From Dictyobacter formicarum (GTDB lineage: Bacteria; Chloroflexota; Ktedonobacteria; Ktedonobacterales; Ktedonobacteraceae): a stretch of DNA of 64,000 nt. The translations under genes and the position numbers were made by a program. Location: contig NZ_BNJJ01000027.1 of the NCBI RefSeq assembly GCF_016587435.1, forward strand, positions 43,751-107,750, given 5' to 3'. The notes beneath the pieces were generated by a model. That model was not told the DNA's origin. It saw only the letters and a program-made list of their open reading frames with translations, and did no database searches. Each line of letters starts with the position of its first letter. The first letter of the stretch is position 1. This document shows, one piece after another, positions 17,867 through 27,228 of this stretch.

Positions 17867-18562
17867 ATGGCTGACGGACGTAGCACACTTAGGCGCCTTA
17901 ATTTTTCCAGTGTGATTCCCAGCAATATTTTACAGACCATTGCTATCGATGTGGTTTTTCCTTACATGGCATACCAGCTATTTATGGCTCGACTGGCCGC
18001 ACCGCTCGCATTGTTGCTGGTGGCCCTGCTTCCTCTCGGTCATGTGTTATGGCAATACAATCAGCAGCGCCGCCTGGACCTGATCGGCCTGGTAGCATTG
18101 TACATCCTGTTCTGGATAACGCTTGGCGCACTGGTGCCAGATGCTTCGCCTTTGCTCTTGACTGTCCTCCACTATGTGCTGCCAATTGGTATTCTAGGCA
18201 TCGTAACTTTGCTTACACGCTGGCTGCGTAGGCCACTGCTCTTCTACGTTGATCGCTACTGTCATGCCCATACCCCGGATCATATGGCAGACTATATAGA
18301 TTACTGGCAGGAAAGCGCAAGCTATCGTCAGATGATTCTCCGCATGAATACGGGCTGGGGCCTTGGCCAGTTGCTCTTCTCTTTCTTTGTGCTGCTGCTT
18401 TTCTTTCTGATCCCCGTCGCTTTCTCTGCCTCTATTATTCTGGTGACGACCTGCCTCTTCTATATTGTGCTTACCATGTGGAGCGTACAACAAGAAAGTA
18501 AACAGGCCGCCGAGTGGGATAAGATGAATAGCGAACAAGATCCTCCAGCCATTGGTTCTTAA
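17867..18562 (+). CDS. Multi-pass membrane protein, VC0807-like
   Basis: 231 residues with about six hydrophobic segments, starting NILQTIAIDVVFPYMAYQLF and including a long C-terminal pair (LLFSFFVLLLFFLIPVAF). The layout, with DVVFPYMAYQL early and a mid-protein amphipathic stretch, resembles the VC0807 family of unknown function. No catalytic motif is visible. AAGGAG nine bases before the ATG at 17867 fixes the start; the frame extends to 17777 without a second site. Confidence 0.65.
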   Translation: MADGRSTLRRLNFSSVIPSNILQTIAIDVVFPYMAYQLFMARLAAPLALLLVALLPLGHVLWQYNQQRRLDLIGLVALYILFWITLGALVPDASPLLLTVLHYVLPIGILGIVTLLTRWLRRPLLFYVDRYCHAHTPDHMADYIDYWQESASYRQMILRMNTGWGLGQLLFSFFVLLLFFLIPVAFSASIILVTTCLFYIVLTMWSVQQESKQAAEWDKMNSEQDPPAIGS

Positions 18563-19369
18563 AGCCCCTACGATGAAACAACAGTCACTTAAGTGACCCA
18601 TGATATGAAGTTCCACTCATCAATAGCAAAGAGAGCCTGGCTTCTCTATGCGCATCAGCGTTAAAACCAGGCTCAATTATAGCCTCGATAGCATATATAC
18701 AATTATTACAACTTTTCAATATTTAAAGAGTTAAGAATAATTAAACAGGAAAATCATAGATTTTCCTGATACCACATGCTATACTCTCAGTGGGGTTGGG
18801 GAAGAAGCAATTGCCACTTGTCACTACTTGTTCAAACCATCGTCTCCATTGCTCTTCGCTCATCCCGTTTTTTCAGTCTATATCGTACATTTGGATGAGC
18901 ACAGTCGCCTGGAAAACCAGCGTTGCCCTTACGAGTTGCTTCATTCAAATGGCTCGGTAGGGGCGGCGTTTCCGATTGCTTTTTTTAGCATTACTATAGC
19001 AGCAATGGATTTGAGTGCGGGGGAATGTGGTAGAGGGCACTACTGGTCATCAACATATACGGAACGATGACACTTCCTCGTTCTCTAACAACGAGCACGT
19101 AAAGCAATCTGACTCAGATGGAGTGTCTGGTTGCCTACTCTGGAAGTTGGGTGGGGATCGCGAGTGGAATGGTGCGGCAGCCAGCATGGGTGAGGTGAAG
19201 GGATGCAGGGAGTATCCAGGAGTTTTGATTGCTGGACGTGACTTTCCCTGGCAAGGAAAGTTTGAAGTTTGGCTACAGGTGGGGGTTGTTGGGTTGTGTA
19301 GGAGTAGCCAGTAACACCGTCCCGTTATTATGGTCAGGCACACCGGATGTATCTTCGGTGTGCCTGATA
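18563..19369. other. Long intergenic region; hairpins but no convincing gene
   Basis: It holds an 8-bp stem with a long loop (18633-18674), a 10-bp hairpin CAGGAAAATC-ATA-GATTTTCCTG (18746-18768), and a perfect 12-bp hairpin at 19334-19367 just past the stop of the HTH-GAF gene at 19370. The middle part (about 19000-19320) is distinctly more G-rich than its surroundings. Open frames on both strands there have no ribosome-binding site or recognisable protein. It could hide a structured RNA, but nothing matches a family I know. Confidence 0.4.
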
Positions 19370-20341
19370 CTATTTCATGTGGTGGAACAATTTCTCTTCC
19401 AGTTCTTGCCAGGCGATCTTCTCAGCTTGAAGCCGGGTCAGGGTACGGTTTTCCCGGGCGGCCAGTACAATCTGTTGCGTCACATGTGATTGAAAAGTAA
19501 TGAGCACTGGTAATTGTTGCTCGCGTAATGGCATTACTCCCAGGGAAATATCAGATAGTAGGTAAAATTCATTCTTATCAAAAGCCAGGCACATCAGTTC
19601 AACGTATTTTTGGATTAAAGATAAATGGGCGTGTGAAAAAAAATCCACCTGCGTACTGGCTATGTATATCGCGCCAACGGTTTGATTAGCCAGCAGGATA
19701 GGCGAGGCCGCCGCGCTCCTCACATCATCAATCTGATCATATGGAAAAATGCGCTGAATCTCATCCTGTGTCTGCAATGCAGTTAGATGTCCGGAAGAAA
19801 CGGCATAGCCCACCAGCGACTCGGCGCCAAAGAATTGCGGATGGTATTCAACATAAGTACTCCACGGAGCGGTACCATTGCCAGACATCATACGCAAACT
19901 ACGCACCTTCTGCCCTTTAGCTGGAGGTACACATTGCGCTACATAAACTAGCATTCCATTCAGATCAGGATCAAGGTGCTTCAGGATTTGCTGTAAAATC
20001 AGGCTGCTGACAGTCGCAGAACGCATGTGTTGCGAAACACCAACATATGTACTCATGACCTGCTCATAAAAAGCGGTTGGGATCAGGGCATTCTGTTCCT
20101 CCTGGAGTGAAATCTCCTGGCTGAGAAAAGGAAATTCCATTGTGAGTAACAGCAATAGTTGTTTTCGATGCTGCGGTAGTGCATTCAGAAGCAAGCGCAG
20201 GTTTTGTGGACGAGGATTGGTCTCACCATTAATCCAGCGTTTTAAAGTCATAGCGTTAATATTCAAGCTATCAAGGATTTTTTGCTGCTCCAAGGGGTCA
20301 CTGGCTATATTTCTAAGTAGTTCACGCCACGTCATTTCCAT
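19370..20341 (-). CDS. One-component HTH-GAF regulator, paralogue of the 5290-6465 gene
   Basis: 323 residues. The N-terminal helix-turn-helix is seen around LNINAMTLKRWINGETNPR (about residues 27-45), followed by LLNALPQHRKQLL, as in its paralogue (RLPEVLPEHR). A GAF-like domain spans about 95-265, with VSSGHLTAL and SAAASPILLANQTVGAIYIA. The tail contains LGVMPLREQQ and a Gln/Glu-rich helix ending in ELEEKLFHH. It is probably a ligand-responsive transcription factor of a lineage-specific family; the signal is unknown. It lacks the AT-hook of the paralogue. The ATG at 20341 has only a weak GGTGG upstream. Confidence 0.7.
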   Translation of the reverse strand: MEMTWRELLRNIASDPLEQQKILDSLNINAMTLKRWINGETNPRPQNLRLLLNALPQHRKQLLLLLTMEFPFLSQEISLQEEQNALIPTAFYEQVMSTYVGVSQHMRSATVSSLILQQILKHLDPDLNGMLVYVAQCVPPAKGQKVRSLRMMSGNGTAPWSTYVEYHPQFFGAESLVGYAVSSGHLTALQTQDEIQRIFPYDQIDDVRSAAASPILLANQTVGAIYIASTQVDFFSHAHLSLIQKYVELMCLAFDKNEFYLLSDISLGVMPLREQQLPVLITFQSHVTQQIVLAARENRTLTRLQAEKIAWQELEEKLFHHMK

Positions 20342-20732
20342 GTTTTTACCACCAACAAATAGAAGGTTTTCACACCCTATTAATTTTTAAATATGCTATT
20401 ATATTAGATAATATCACACTTTCTATGCTAGTGTGTGTCAGGATTCTTTTCTCACCATTCCATTAATTGCCCGCTCAAATAATATGACTGGCAATTTACT
20501 TTAATACTTTCGGGCAACTTGATTGCTCTTTCGTTTCTCTTGCTAACTACAGGAATCATCTATATACTACTTTATTCTCCCTGTTGCGTTCATTATCTCT
20601 ATAAAGACGCTCTACTACTCTTGCCCGGGTAGCTATACCTTGCTAACAGACATAGTAGCGCTTGTAAATAGGCAATGTTGGCGGATCCGCCTATTAGTTG
20701 ACTTAGTTGGTCAATTTAGTCATGATAAAGTC

Positions 20733-20762
20733 TTGACAGACTGCCTTGCTATAGATTATGCT
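20733..20762 (+). promoter_or_regulatory. Sigma-70-type promoter with no gene behind it
   Basis: TTGACA (20733-20738), an 18-base spacer and TATGCT (20757-20762) on the plus strand, in a gene-free region and pointing at a terminator-like hairpin 250 bases away. See the candidate RNA. Confidence 0.45.
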
Positions 20763-20769
20763 CTTAATA

Positions 20770-21055
20770 ACATAGAAATATGATCGCAGTGCCCAGAAGA
20801 GGCTATTATTGACAATTCCTGCTATTTATATATTGTTGGGTAATTGATGCGTGACAAGAATCCGTCGTCCGCTCATGTGGATGAGAGTACATATACAGAT
20901 ACATCAGTAGTGCAAAAGAGGCGCGTCTGGTAGTGAACCGACACCATGGTAGATAATTTCCCGGTTCACGCTTGTGTCTCCTCTGTTCGTGCTTGTGTCT
21001 AACGGAAACGGTCAGGATGGTAACGATTGGAGGTACCATTCTGACCGCTTCTTTT
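20770..21055 (+). ncRNA. Candidate small RNA
   Basis: The region runs from just after a TTGACA/TATGCT promoter to a terminator-like hairpin. That hairpin has 14-base arms, 21010-21023 with 21035-21048, one mismatch, then CTTCTTTTGTCT. Between them a second hairpin pairs GTGAACCG (20933-20940) with CGGTTCAC (20962-20969). No plausible protein is encoded on the plus strand. The hairpin could instead belong to the convergent valS gene, whose stop is at 21106. I recognise no known RNA family. Confidence 0.35.
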
Positions 21056-21105
21056 GTCTCCATGCCTGGATGAGACTGGAATATACGAGCTGTTTTGTGG
21101 TGCGC

Positions 21106-23850
21106 CTATTTCAGGCTTGCCAGCTCAGTATGCCGGGCTTGCAGTTTGCTAACGCGCTCTTCCTGCCCCGCTAGCTTTTCACGCTCTTTCTCTACTACCT
21201 CGGGTTTGGCCCGGGTGACAAAGTTTTGGTTGGAAAGCTTGCCTTGCAGGCGCGCAACTTCTTGCCTGGCCTGAGCTATCTCTTTATCCAGCCGCTCTAG
21301 CTCTTTGTCAATATCGAGCAAGCCTGCCAGTGGCAGGTAGATCTCCACTGCGCCTGCGAGCAGGCTCATGGCTTGTTCAGGTTTCTGAGTGAGCTGCGCA
21401 TGCAGTTGTGGCCGCTCGGTGGTGGCCAGGAACTCGATCAGCTGAGACTGGGCGGTGAACATTTCTTCGTCGTTGCCAACCGCCATGATGACGGGGATGC
21501 GACGAGATTGCTCAACGTTCATCTGGTTGCGCGCGTCACGAATCAAGGTGACAACGTGCTGGATCAGGCTGAATTGCCGTTCGGCCTCTTCATCCACCAG
21601 GGCCTCGTTATATTGTGGCCAGGGTGCGACGATCAGCGCGGGAGATGGCCAGGCAGTTTTGTCAGGCTCGCTGAAGTGATACAGGTATTGCCAGACCTCT
21701 TCGGTCACAAAGGGCATGAAGGGGTGCAGGAGGCGCAAACTTTGATCCAGTACGGCGCGTAAGATTGCAGCGGTACTCTGCTTTGCCTGCTCGTCTCCTT
21801 GCATCTGCACTTTGGCGCTCTCTACATACCAGTCACAATAATCTGACCAGAAGAATTCGTGAATCTGGCGGCCCGCTTCGCCAAACTGGAACTCATCAAT
21901 CAGTCGTGTAACGGACCTGGTTAGTCGCTCGAAGCGGTTGAGAATCCAGCGATCAGCCAGGGTCTGTGGCTGCAAGGCATCAATGGTGGGTATGCCGCCA
22001 CTGATTTCGGCCGTCTTCATTAGCACAAAGCGTGAGGCGTTCCAGATCTTGTTGGCGAAGTTGCGGTTTCCTATGATGCGCTCGTCTATTAGCTTCATGT
22101 CGTTGCCTGGCGTACTACTGGTCGCCAGGGTGAAACGCAGGGCGTCGGTACCATACTTGTCCATGACTTCCAATGGATCAATGACGTTGGCCTTGGACTT
22201 ACTCATCTTTTCGCCTTTGGCGTCACGTACCAGACCGTGCAGGTAAATGGTTGAGAATGGCGCGTTGCCCATGAAATGGATGCCCGACATGACCATGCGA
22301 GCGACCCAGAAGAAGATAATATCGTAGCCTGTCTCCATAACTGAGTTTGGATAGTAGCGCTGCAAGTCAGCTGTATTGTCAGGCCAGCCCAGCGTGCTAA
22401 ATGGCCATAGCCAGGAGCTAAACCAGGTGTCCAATACGTCCTCTTCCTGCCGCAGTTGGGTGCTCTCACAATGTGAGCAGACGGTTGCGTCTTCACGGCT
22501 GATCGTCATTTCTCCGCAGGCATCACAATACCAGACGGGGATGCGATGTCCCCACCAGAGCTGACGCGAGATACACCAGTCGTGAATGTTTTCTAGCCAA
22601 TCAAAGTAGGTTTTGTTGAAGCGCTCGGGTATGATCTTGATCTGGCCATACTTGACAGCGTTGAGCGCCGGTGTGGCCAGTGGTGCCATTTTGACAAACC
22701 ACTGCTTTGAAATTAGAGGCTCGACCACCGTATCACTGCGCTGGCAGCGTCCCAGAGGTACGACGTAGTCTTCAACTTTGACTACCAGACCCATGTTCTC
22801 TAGATCGGCTACCAGATTTTTGCGCGCCTCATAGCGGTCCTGGCCGACATAAGGTCCAGCTTCGCTGGTCATTTTGGCGTCAAAACCAATGACCTGGACG
22901 CGTGGTAGATTATGGCGTGCGCCGATTTCAAAGTCGACTGGATCATGAGCAGGCGTGACTTTGACAGCACCGGTACCAAATCCAGCCTCGACAGCCTCGT
23001 CCCCTACAATTGGAATCTCACGATTGACGACCGGGACAATCGCGATACGGCCTATCAGGTTTTTGTAGCGCGGATCGTTGGGATTCACGGCAATGCCAGT
23101 ATCGCCCAGAATTGTCTCTGGACGCGTGGTAGCTACGCTGATATATTCGGTCTCGCCGCCAACCTGTCCATCCAGTGGTTTCAAGGGATAACGCACGTAG
23201 GTCAGTTTACCTGGGGTGTTGACATGGTTGACTTCCAGGTCCGAAAGCGCGCTCATGCAGACAGGGCACCAGTTGATGATACGCTCGCCACGATAAATCA
23301 GCCCCTCTTCATAGAGACGTACGAACACTTCGCGTACGGCTTTAGAGAGACCTTCGTCCAATGTGAAGCGCTCACGCGACCAGTCACAGGAGGCGCCCAG
23401 CCGGCGATGCTGGTCCTGGATGCGGCTCTTATATTGGTGCACCCATTGCCAGACACGCTCCAGAAAAGCTTCGCGACCAATTTTATGGCGATCAGTTCCT
23501 TCTTTTATCAGCAAGCGTTCAACGACGGTCTGGGTTGCGATGCCAGCATGGTCCTCGCCAGGTACCCAGAGGGTCTCGTCACCCTGCATGCGATGATAAC
23601 GGATCATAATATCTTCAAGCGTCGCGGTGATCGCATGCCCCAGGTGTAGCGCACCTGTCACATTGGGTGGTGGCATGGTAATCACAAACGGTTTGCGTGC
23701 AGGGTTAGGACGGGGCTTAAAGTAGCCACCTTCTTCCCAAAAGCGATACCACCTGGCTTCAACTGCCTGGGGCTCATATGCCTTGGGCAATGCTGCAACA
23801 TCAGTGATCGGCGTTGTCTCTACTGTCTTTTCCTGCTCGATCATATCCAC
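21106..23850 (-). CDS. valS: Valyl-tRNA synthetase
   Basis: Class Ia aminoacyl-tRNA synthetase that charges tRNA-Val, 914 residues, full family length. The HIGH signature is HLGH at 69-72 within [14 protein letters not shown], and KMSKS is at about 548-552. The editing domain lies between them ([17 protein letters not shown]). A four-Cys zinc cluster (CDACGE...CSHCES) precedes the catalytic C-terminal half. The C-terminal coiled coil of ValRS is present ([20 protein letters not shown]). Expression is controlled by the T-box leader directly upstream. It is a single gene. Confidence 0.98.
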   Translation of the reverse strand: MDMIEQEKTVETTPITDVAALPKAYEPQAVEARWYRFWEEGGYFKPRPNPARKPFVITMPPPNVTGALHLGHAITATLEDIMIRYHRMQGDETLWVPGEDHAGIATQTVVERLLIKEGTDRHKIGREAFLERVWQWVHQYKSRIQDQHRRLGASCDWSRERFTLDEGLSKAVREVFVRLYEEGLIYRGERIINWCPVCMSALSDLEVNHVNTPGKLTYVRYPLKPLDGQVGGETEYISVATTRPETILGDTGIAVNPNDPRYKNLIGRIAIVPVVNREIPIVGDEAVEAGFGTGAVKVTPAHDPVDFEIGARHNLPRVQVIGFDAKMTSEAGPYVGQDRYEARKNLVADLENMGLVVKVEDYVVPLGRCQRSDTVVEPLISKQWFVKMAPLATPALNAVKYGQIKIIPERFNKTYFDWLENIHDWCISRQLWWGHRIPVWYCDACGEMTISREDATVCSHCESTQLRQEEDVLDTWFSSWLWPFSTLGWPDNTADLQRYYPNSVMETGYDIIFFWVARMVMSGIHFMGNAPFSTIYLHGLVRDAKGEKMSKSKANVIDPLEVMDKYGTDALRFTLATSSTPGNDMKLIDERIIGNRNFANKIWNASRFVLMKTAEISGGIPTIDALQPQTLADRWILNRFERLTRSVTRLIDEFQFGEAGRQIHEFFWSDYCDWYVESAKVQMQGDEQAKQSTAAILRAVLDQSLRLLHPFMPFVTEEVWQYLYHFSEPDKTAWPSPALIVAPWPQYNEALVDEEAERQFSLIQHVVTLIRDARNQMNVEQSRRIPVIMAVGNDEEMFTAQSQLIEFLATTERPQLHAQLTQKPEQAMSLLAGAVEIYLPLAGLLDIDKELERLDKEIAQARQEVARLQGKLSNQNFVTRAKPEVVEKEREKLAGQEERVSKLQARHTELASLK

Positions 23851-23864
23851 CTCTCATAACACAT

Positions 23865-24142
23865 AAAAAAAGCCCTTCCCGTCAAGGACGAGAAAGGACG
23901 TAACTCGTGGTACCACCTTGTTTCGATCAACTGGCCTGCACACATATGTGGCGCTTTTCAAGTTGATCCTCAGCAGTGCTGTATCGGGCACCCCCGTGGA
24001 AATTATGTAATACATTGGTTTCCAGGCTCACAGGCGACCTTCGTTGCGCTCATTCCGAGGAAGACTTTCAGCCTCTAGATCTTCCCTCTCTAACGGGAGT
24101 CGCTCCTACTCCTCCTGATCATAGCCAGTATACATTCTTGTT
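23865..24142 (-). promoter_or_regulatory. T-box riboswitch (tRNA-Val-sensing leader of valS)
   Basis: On the minus strand the T-box core AACAAGGTGGTACCACG lies at 23923-23906. It is followed by the competing terminator hairpin (about 23905-23872) and seven Ts (23871-23865), 15 bases before valS. Upstream is a long Stem I region with an AGGGAAG-type purine bulge. On its 3' side GAAGGUCGCC offers GUC, a valine codon, as the specifier (24036-24038 on plus); this assignment is tentative. Known mechanism: uncharged tRNA-Val pairs with the specifier and the T-box bulge and stabilises the antiterminator, so valS is read through when valine is scarce. Confidence 0.93.
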
Positions 24143-24148
24143 TACATC

Positions 24149-24177
24149 AGTCTATCGAGTTAGAGCACAAATGTCAA
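24149..24177 (-). promoter_or_regulatory. Promoter of the T-box/valS transcript
   Basis: Minus strand TTGACA (24177-24172), a 17-base spacer and TAGACT (24154-24149). It starts the leader at about 24142, the expected distance upstream of Stem I. Confidence 0.7.
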
Positions 24178-24212
24178 GCCCATGCGCAGCTTTTCAATTT
24201 TTAACTACATGC

Positions 24213-24641
24213 TTATCGTGTTTCTCTGGCAATTGAGGAAAGGAGACTATCTTCAAACGTCATTTTGCTATAGAGAAATTTGACCATCACATAGCAACCT
24301 ACTGCCAGACCAATGGTGGCCCCACCTATTAATAATGGCAAGAGTGGCAAGGGCTTTTGACCTATCAGCGATCCTATATACAGGGCCGTCATCAGTGGAA
24401 TGCTAGCCAGCAAAAATGATCCGAGAAAGGCCAGTAAAGCGTAAACTATATAATCCAGTAATATCAGCCATGCATTGTAGCTGCAAGCCTCAGCAGGCCT
24501 TTTTTCGGCCAGCAATCGCAGTTTGTGTATACGCAGCCCGCAAAAAATAATGGCCGACAAAATAGAGATCATTAAAATAGCTCCACCAGTAAAATAAAGC
24601 AGCTGTTGTGTCAGGAAACTTGCATCTGCAAAAACGTCCAT
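24213..24641 (-). CDS. Small hypothetical membrane protein
   Basis: 142 residues with three or four hydrophobic segments: LLYFTGGAILMISILSAIIF near the N-terminus, a central LLDYIVYALLAFLGSFLLAS and PLLIGGATIGLAVGCYVMV near the end. No motif is recognised. The ATG at 24641 has AAAGGA eleven bases upstream. The frame continues to a TTG at 24719 with an Arg/Ser-rich extension and no ribosome-binding site. It is upstream of, and unrelated to, the T-box valS unit. Confidence 0.55.
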   Translation of the reverse strand: MDVFADASFLTQQLLYFTGGAILMISILSAIIFCGLRIHKLRLLAEKRPAEACSYNAWLILLDYIVYALLAFLGSFLLASIPLMTALYIGSLIGQKPLPLLPLLIGGATIGLAVGCYVMVKFLYSKMTFEDSLLSSIARETR

Positions 24642-24745
24642 GTCGCTCGTTATCCTTTGCAATGTCGGTTCAGAGCTTGCCCTCGATTTCCTCCACATAA
24701 GCATATCATACTTCTTCAATTTTACACCATTAAATAAAAACTGTT

Positions 24746-25060
24746 TTGAGCACCGCAGGCACGTAGCGTCATAGGTGCTGACGAGAATGTCGGGGACATT
24801 ACGAGCATGCTGGGGGCATGATCTCTTCCTCCTCCTTGCCTCAGCTTGAAGGCGCGAATCCTATGGCTTTCGGACACGCTCTGAAAGAGTGTCAGGCTCC
24901 CATAGCATCCGCATGCACGGTGCATGGGTTTACACACCTCCCGTGCTCAGGATGTCCTTTCATGACTGGTGCAGCAGGTGCGCGAATGCGCACCTGCTGC
25001 ACCAGTCATGAAAAAGAGAGTGGGGACGCCTGCGTTCCCCAGGCCCAGGGACGCTCTGAT
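24746..25060. repeat. Family A repeat cluster with a 26-bp perfect hairpin
   Basis: A flank box in inverted orientation (TTTTGAGCACCGCAGGCACG, then TAGCGTCATAGG) begins at about 24744. A looser hairpin follows around 24855-24905. Then comes a perfect 26-bp stem (24958-24983 with 24988-25013) closed by a GAAT loop. The right box after it (GAGAGTGGGGACGCCTGCG, then TTCCCCAGG) matches the box left of the hairpin at 27855-27909 when inverted. This looks like at least two merged copies. Confidence 0.65.
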
Positions 25061-25091
25061 TCCCAATATGTTGTAAGAAAATTCGCAATAA

Positions 25092-25142
25092 AAAAAGCAT
25101 ACATCAGAGCAGCTTTTTCTGCTGCTCTGATGTATGCTTTTT
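25092..25142. terminator. Bidirectional long-stem terminator after the FHA-protein gene
   Basis: A perfect 22-bp stem (25092-25113 with 25121-25142) whose outer five pairs are A-T runs, giving a T tract on either strand. It starts nine bases past the stop of the minus-strand gene at 25151. Confidence 0.85.
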
Positions 25143-25150
25143 GGATAACA

Positions 25151-26797
25151 CTACATCTTCTTGAAGGTACAGGTTATCTTGCCAAATTGTAGGGTATCAC
25201 CGTCATTGATCGGCGTGGGAGTGTCTGGCTCCAGGCGCTTACCGTTGATGCGCGTGGAGTTGGTACTATTCAGGTCGGTAAGTGTGTAGCTGTTCCCGCT
25301 ACGCTCAATGGCTGCGTGGAGACGGGAGACGGTGTCGGCGCCGTCAAAATTGCTCAGATCAACTTCTGGCTTGACACCACCCAGGTCATGGTCATAGCGT
25401 CCGACAGCCGCTCGTTCGCCACTCAGTTGGATCTGCTGTCCATTGTTGCCAAATGTCAGTGTACCCCATGGCTCGGTGGACCGGTTGGCAGCATGTGCTT
25501 GCTGGGCGGGCTGCATGGGTTGGGCCGCAATCGCCTGGGATGCTGAACTTGGCAGAGTGGATTGCGCCATCGCCTCCTGCTGCGCCTTAAGGGCATCTGG
25601 ATTAGATGGAACGTAATATTGTTTCTGTGGCCGTGGCTGCTGCGGTGGCGGTGGGGTTTGATGGGGCGTGCTGGGCACCATCGTTACCTTCGGCTGCGGC
25701 TTAACAGACGGCTCCTGGGTGGTTGGCGGCACATAGTATTGCTCAGGCGGCTGCTGCGGCTTTGGCTGAGCATCGGCCGGCGGCTGACTGGATGGCGTAT
25801 AGTATACCTGTGGCTGCGGTGGTGACGCTGGCGTTTGAGTTGTCGGCGGCGTATAAACAGGTGCCGGCGGCGGTGTATACGCTGGCGTCGGTGGCGTATA
25901 CGTTGGCTTTGCTGGTTGAGCAGCTGGTGGCGTATACGTTGGCTTTGGCGGTTGATACACCGGTGCCTGAGGTGCCGCTGGCGGTGGCGTTGGTGGCGTA
26001 TATCTTGGCGACTGCGGAGCCGGATTCGGCTGCGGGGTCGCGGACTGAGAAGCTGACACGGTACTGAATGTTGAAGCACCGCACTTTGGACAGAAAGAGG
26101 TACCAGCTTTCAACTCAGAGTTGCAGTTGGAACAGTAGAGTTTAGGAGCGGTCAGGGCGCGTCCACAGCCTGAACAGAAGGTGTCTCCTGGCTCATAGGG
26201 TGTATTACAGTGCGCACAGCGCAAACCCGCGGGCGAGGCTGCCGGGGCTGGCATCGGCGATTGTAATAGTGGTTGGGGCGCCTCTTCAACGACTGTGTTT
26301 GAAGGAATATAGTAAGGAATCTGCTGCTGCGGCTGGTTAGGCTGTCCCCACTGCTGCTGAATCTGCGGTACAAGGTAGGCAGGGATCGGACCTGCCTGGA
26401 TTCCTGGGCGCTGCTGGCGTACCAGGCCGTCCACGATATTCAAGGCCTGATTCCCCAGGCTGGCCTGGCGTAATGCGCCTGCGCCCGCTGTCAGCGCCAG
26501 TGGCCACAGGACCGGAAAAGCGACCAGCCCGACCGCGCCGACCGCTGCTTTGTCTACCCAGCGCTGTCGACCAATCATCGCGAGAATACCACCCGCTGTA
26601 CGCTGGATGGTCAGCGAGATTGCTGCCTGCATACCAATAATTGCCTCGAAATCACCGCCTTTTTTTAGCTGAATCAGCATTTGATCTCGATTGCCAAAGT
26701 GCTGCGCTTGATAACCCTGGGCAATATAGACATTGGAGATGTCAATCGCTAAACGCTCCACGTCTATATCATCTGAATTGTAAAAGCGGGCATCCAT
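25151..26797 (-). CDS. Double zinc-ribbon, Pro-rich, FHA-domain protein
   Basis: 548 residues. Residues 1-135 form a domain shared with the protein at 27229-27666 (start MDARFYN, then LIQLKKGGDFEAIIGMQAAI, and a hydrophobic stretch at about 85-107). Two zinc ribbons follow, with Cys194/197/208/211 and Cys222/225/236/239. Residues 240-440 are a Pro/Gln/Thr-rich linker with repeated YTPP-like units. The C-terminus (about 440-548) is an FHA domain with VGRYD, SRLHAAI and NSTRING, which binds phosphothreonine peptides. No Ser/Thr kinase is encoded nearby. Likely a membrane-associated adaptor; function unknown. GGAGG seven bases upstream fixes the ATG at 26797. Confidence 0.8.
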   Translation of the reverse strand: MDARFYNSDDIDVERLAIDISNVYIAQGYQAQHFGNRDQMLIQLKKGGDFEAIIGMQAAISLTIQRTAGGILAMIGRQRWVDKAAVGAVGLVAFPVLWPLALTAGAGALRQASLGNQALNIVDGLVRQQRPGIQAGPIPAYLVPQIQQQWGQPNQPQQQIPYYIPSNTVVEEAPQPLLQSPMPAPAASPAGLRCAHCNTPYEPGDTFCSGCGRALTAPKLYCSNCNSELKAGTSFCPKCGASTFSTVSASQSATPQPNPAPQSPRYTPPTPPPAAPQAPVYQPPKPTYTPPAAQPAKPTYTPPTPAYTPPPAPVYTPPTTQTPASPPQPQVYYTPSSQPPADAQPKPQQPPEQYYVPPTTQEPSVKPQPKVTMVPSTPHQTPPPPQQPRPQKQYYVPSNPDALKAQQEAMAQSTLPSSASQAIAAQPMQPAQQAHAANRSTEPWGTLTFGNNGQQIQLSGERAAVGRYDHDLGGVKPEVDLSNFDGADTVSRLHAAIERSGNSYTLTDLNSTNSTRINGKRLEPDTPTPINDGDTLQFGKITCTFKKM

Positions 26798-27228
26798 CCG
26801 TTATCCTCCAACGTAGCTTTATTTCTTATCTGCTTGCTCAATGTATTTATCGTATGAGTACAGCCATCTGCTGGCTGATGCATTGCTCGAATACGATTTG
26901 TATCTGGCCTCAATGAACGAACCTTAAGCACTCTGCCAGTGCTGGCCATCTACTCTTATCTACGTATCTGCCGGCTGAGAGTTGAACAATAAAAAAGTAG
27001 CTTTGCCCTCTTCCCGATAGAGTATACCATACTTCCTTTGACGTTTTTTACCTGGCAAAAAGATGTGCCTTCCTTATTTTTGAGCGCTGAAGGCGCGTAG
27101 CGTCAGGAGCCGCAGGCACGAAACTCATGCGTTCCAAACGTGCTCTGGCTGCATCTATATAAGAAGCAGGTGTATGCATTTTTTCAGCATACACCTGACT
27201 GGCATGGTCTGTATCTGCTGTAGCTTCC
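26798..27228. other. Intergenic region with a solo family A box and a hairpin
   Basis: A flank box of repeat family A without its hairpin lies at 27079-27123 (TTTTTGAGCGCTGAAGGCGC, then GTAGCGTCAGGAGCCGCAGG). An 11-bp hairpin (27167-27177 with 27187-27197) follows, just past the stop of the 27229 gene; on minus its 3' side is only weakly T-rich, so it is a doubtful terminator. Confidence 0.5.

Noticed and set aside
22912..23649. Plus-strand open frame of 245 codons inside valS
   Set aside because: Antisense shadow of the editing and catalytic parts of ValRS; no start signal and no recognisable protein.
25684..26084. Several long overlapping frames on both strands
   Set aside because: They arise from the repetitive Pro-codon linker of the FHA protein (CCN repeats leave other frames open). 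Arg-rich or Ala-rich translations are an artefact.
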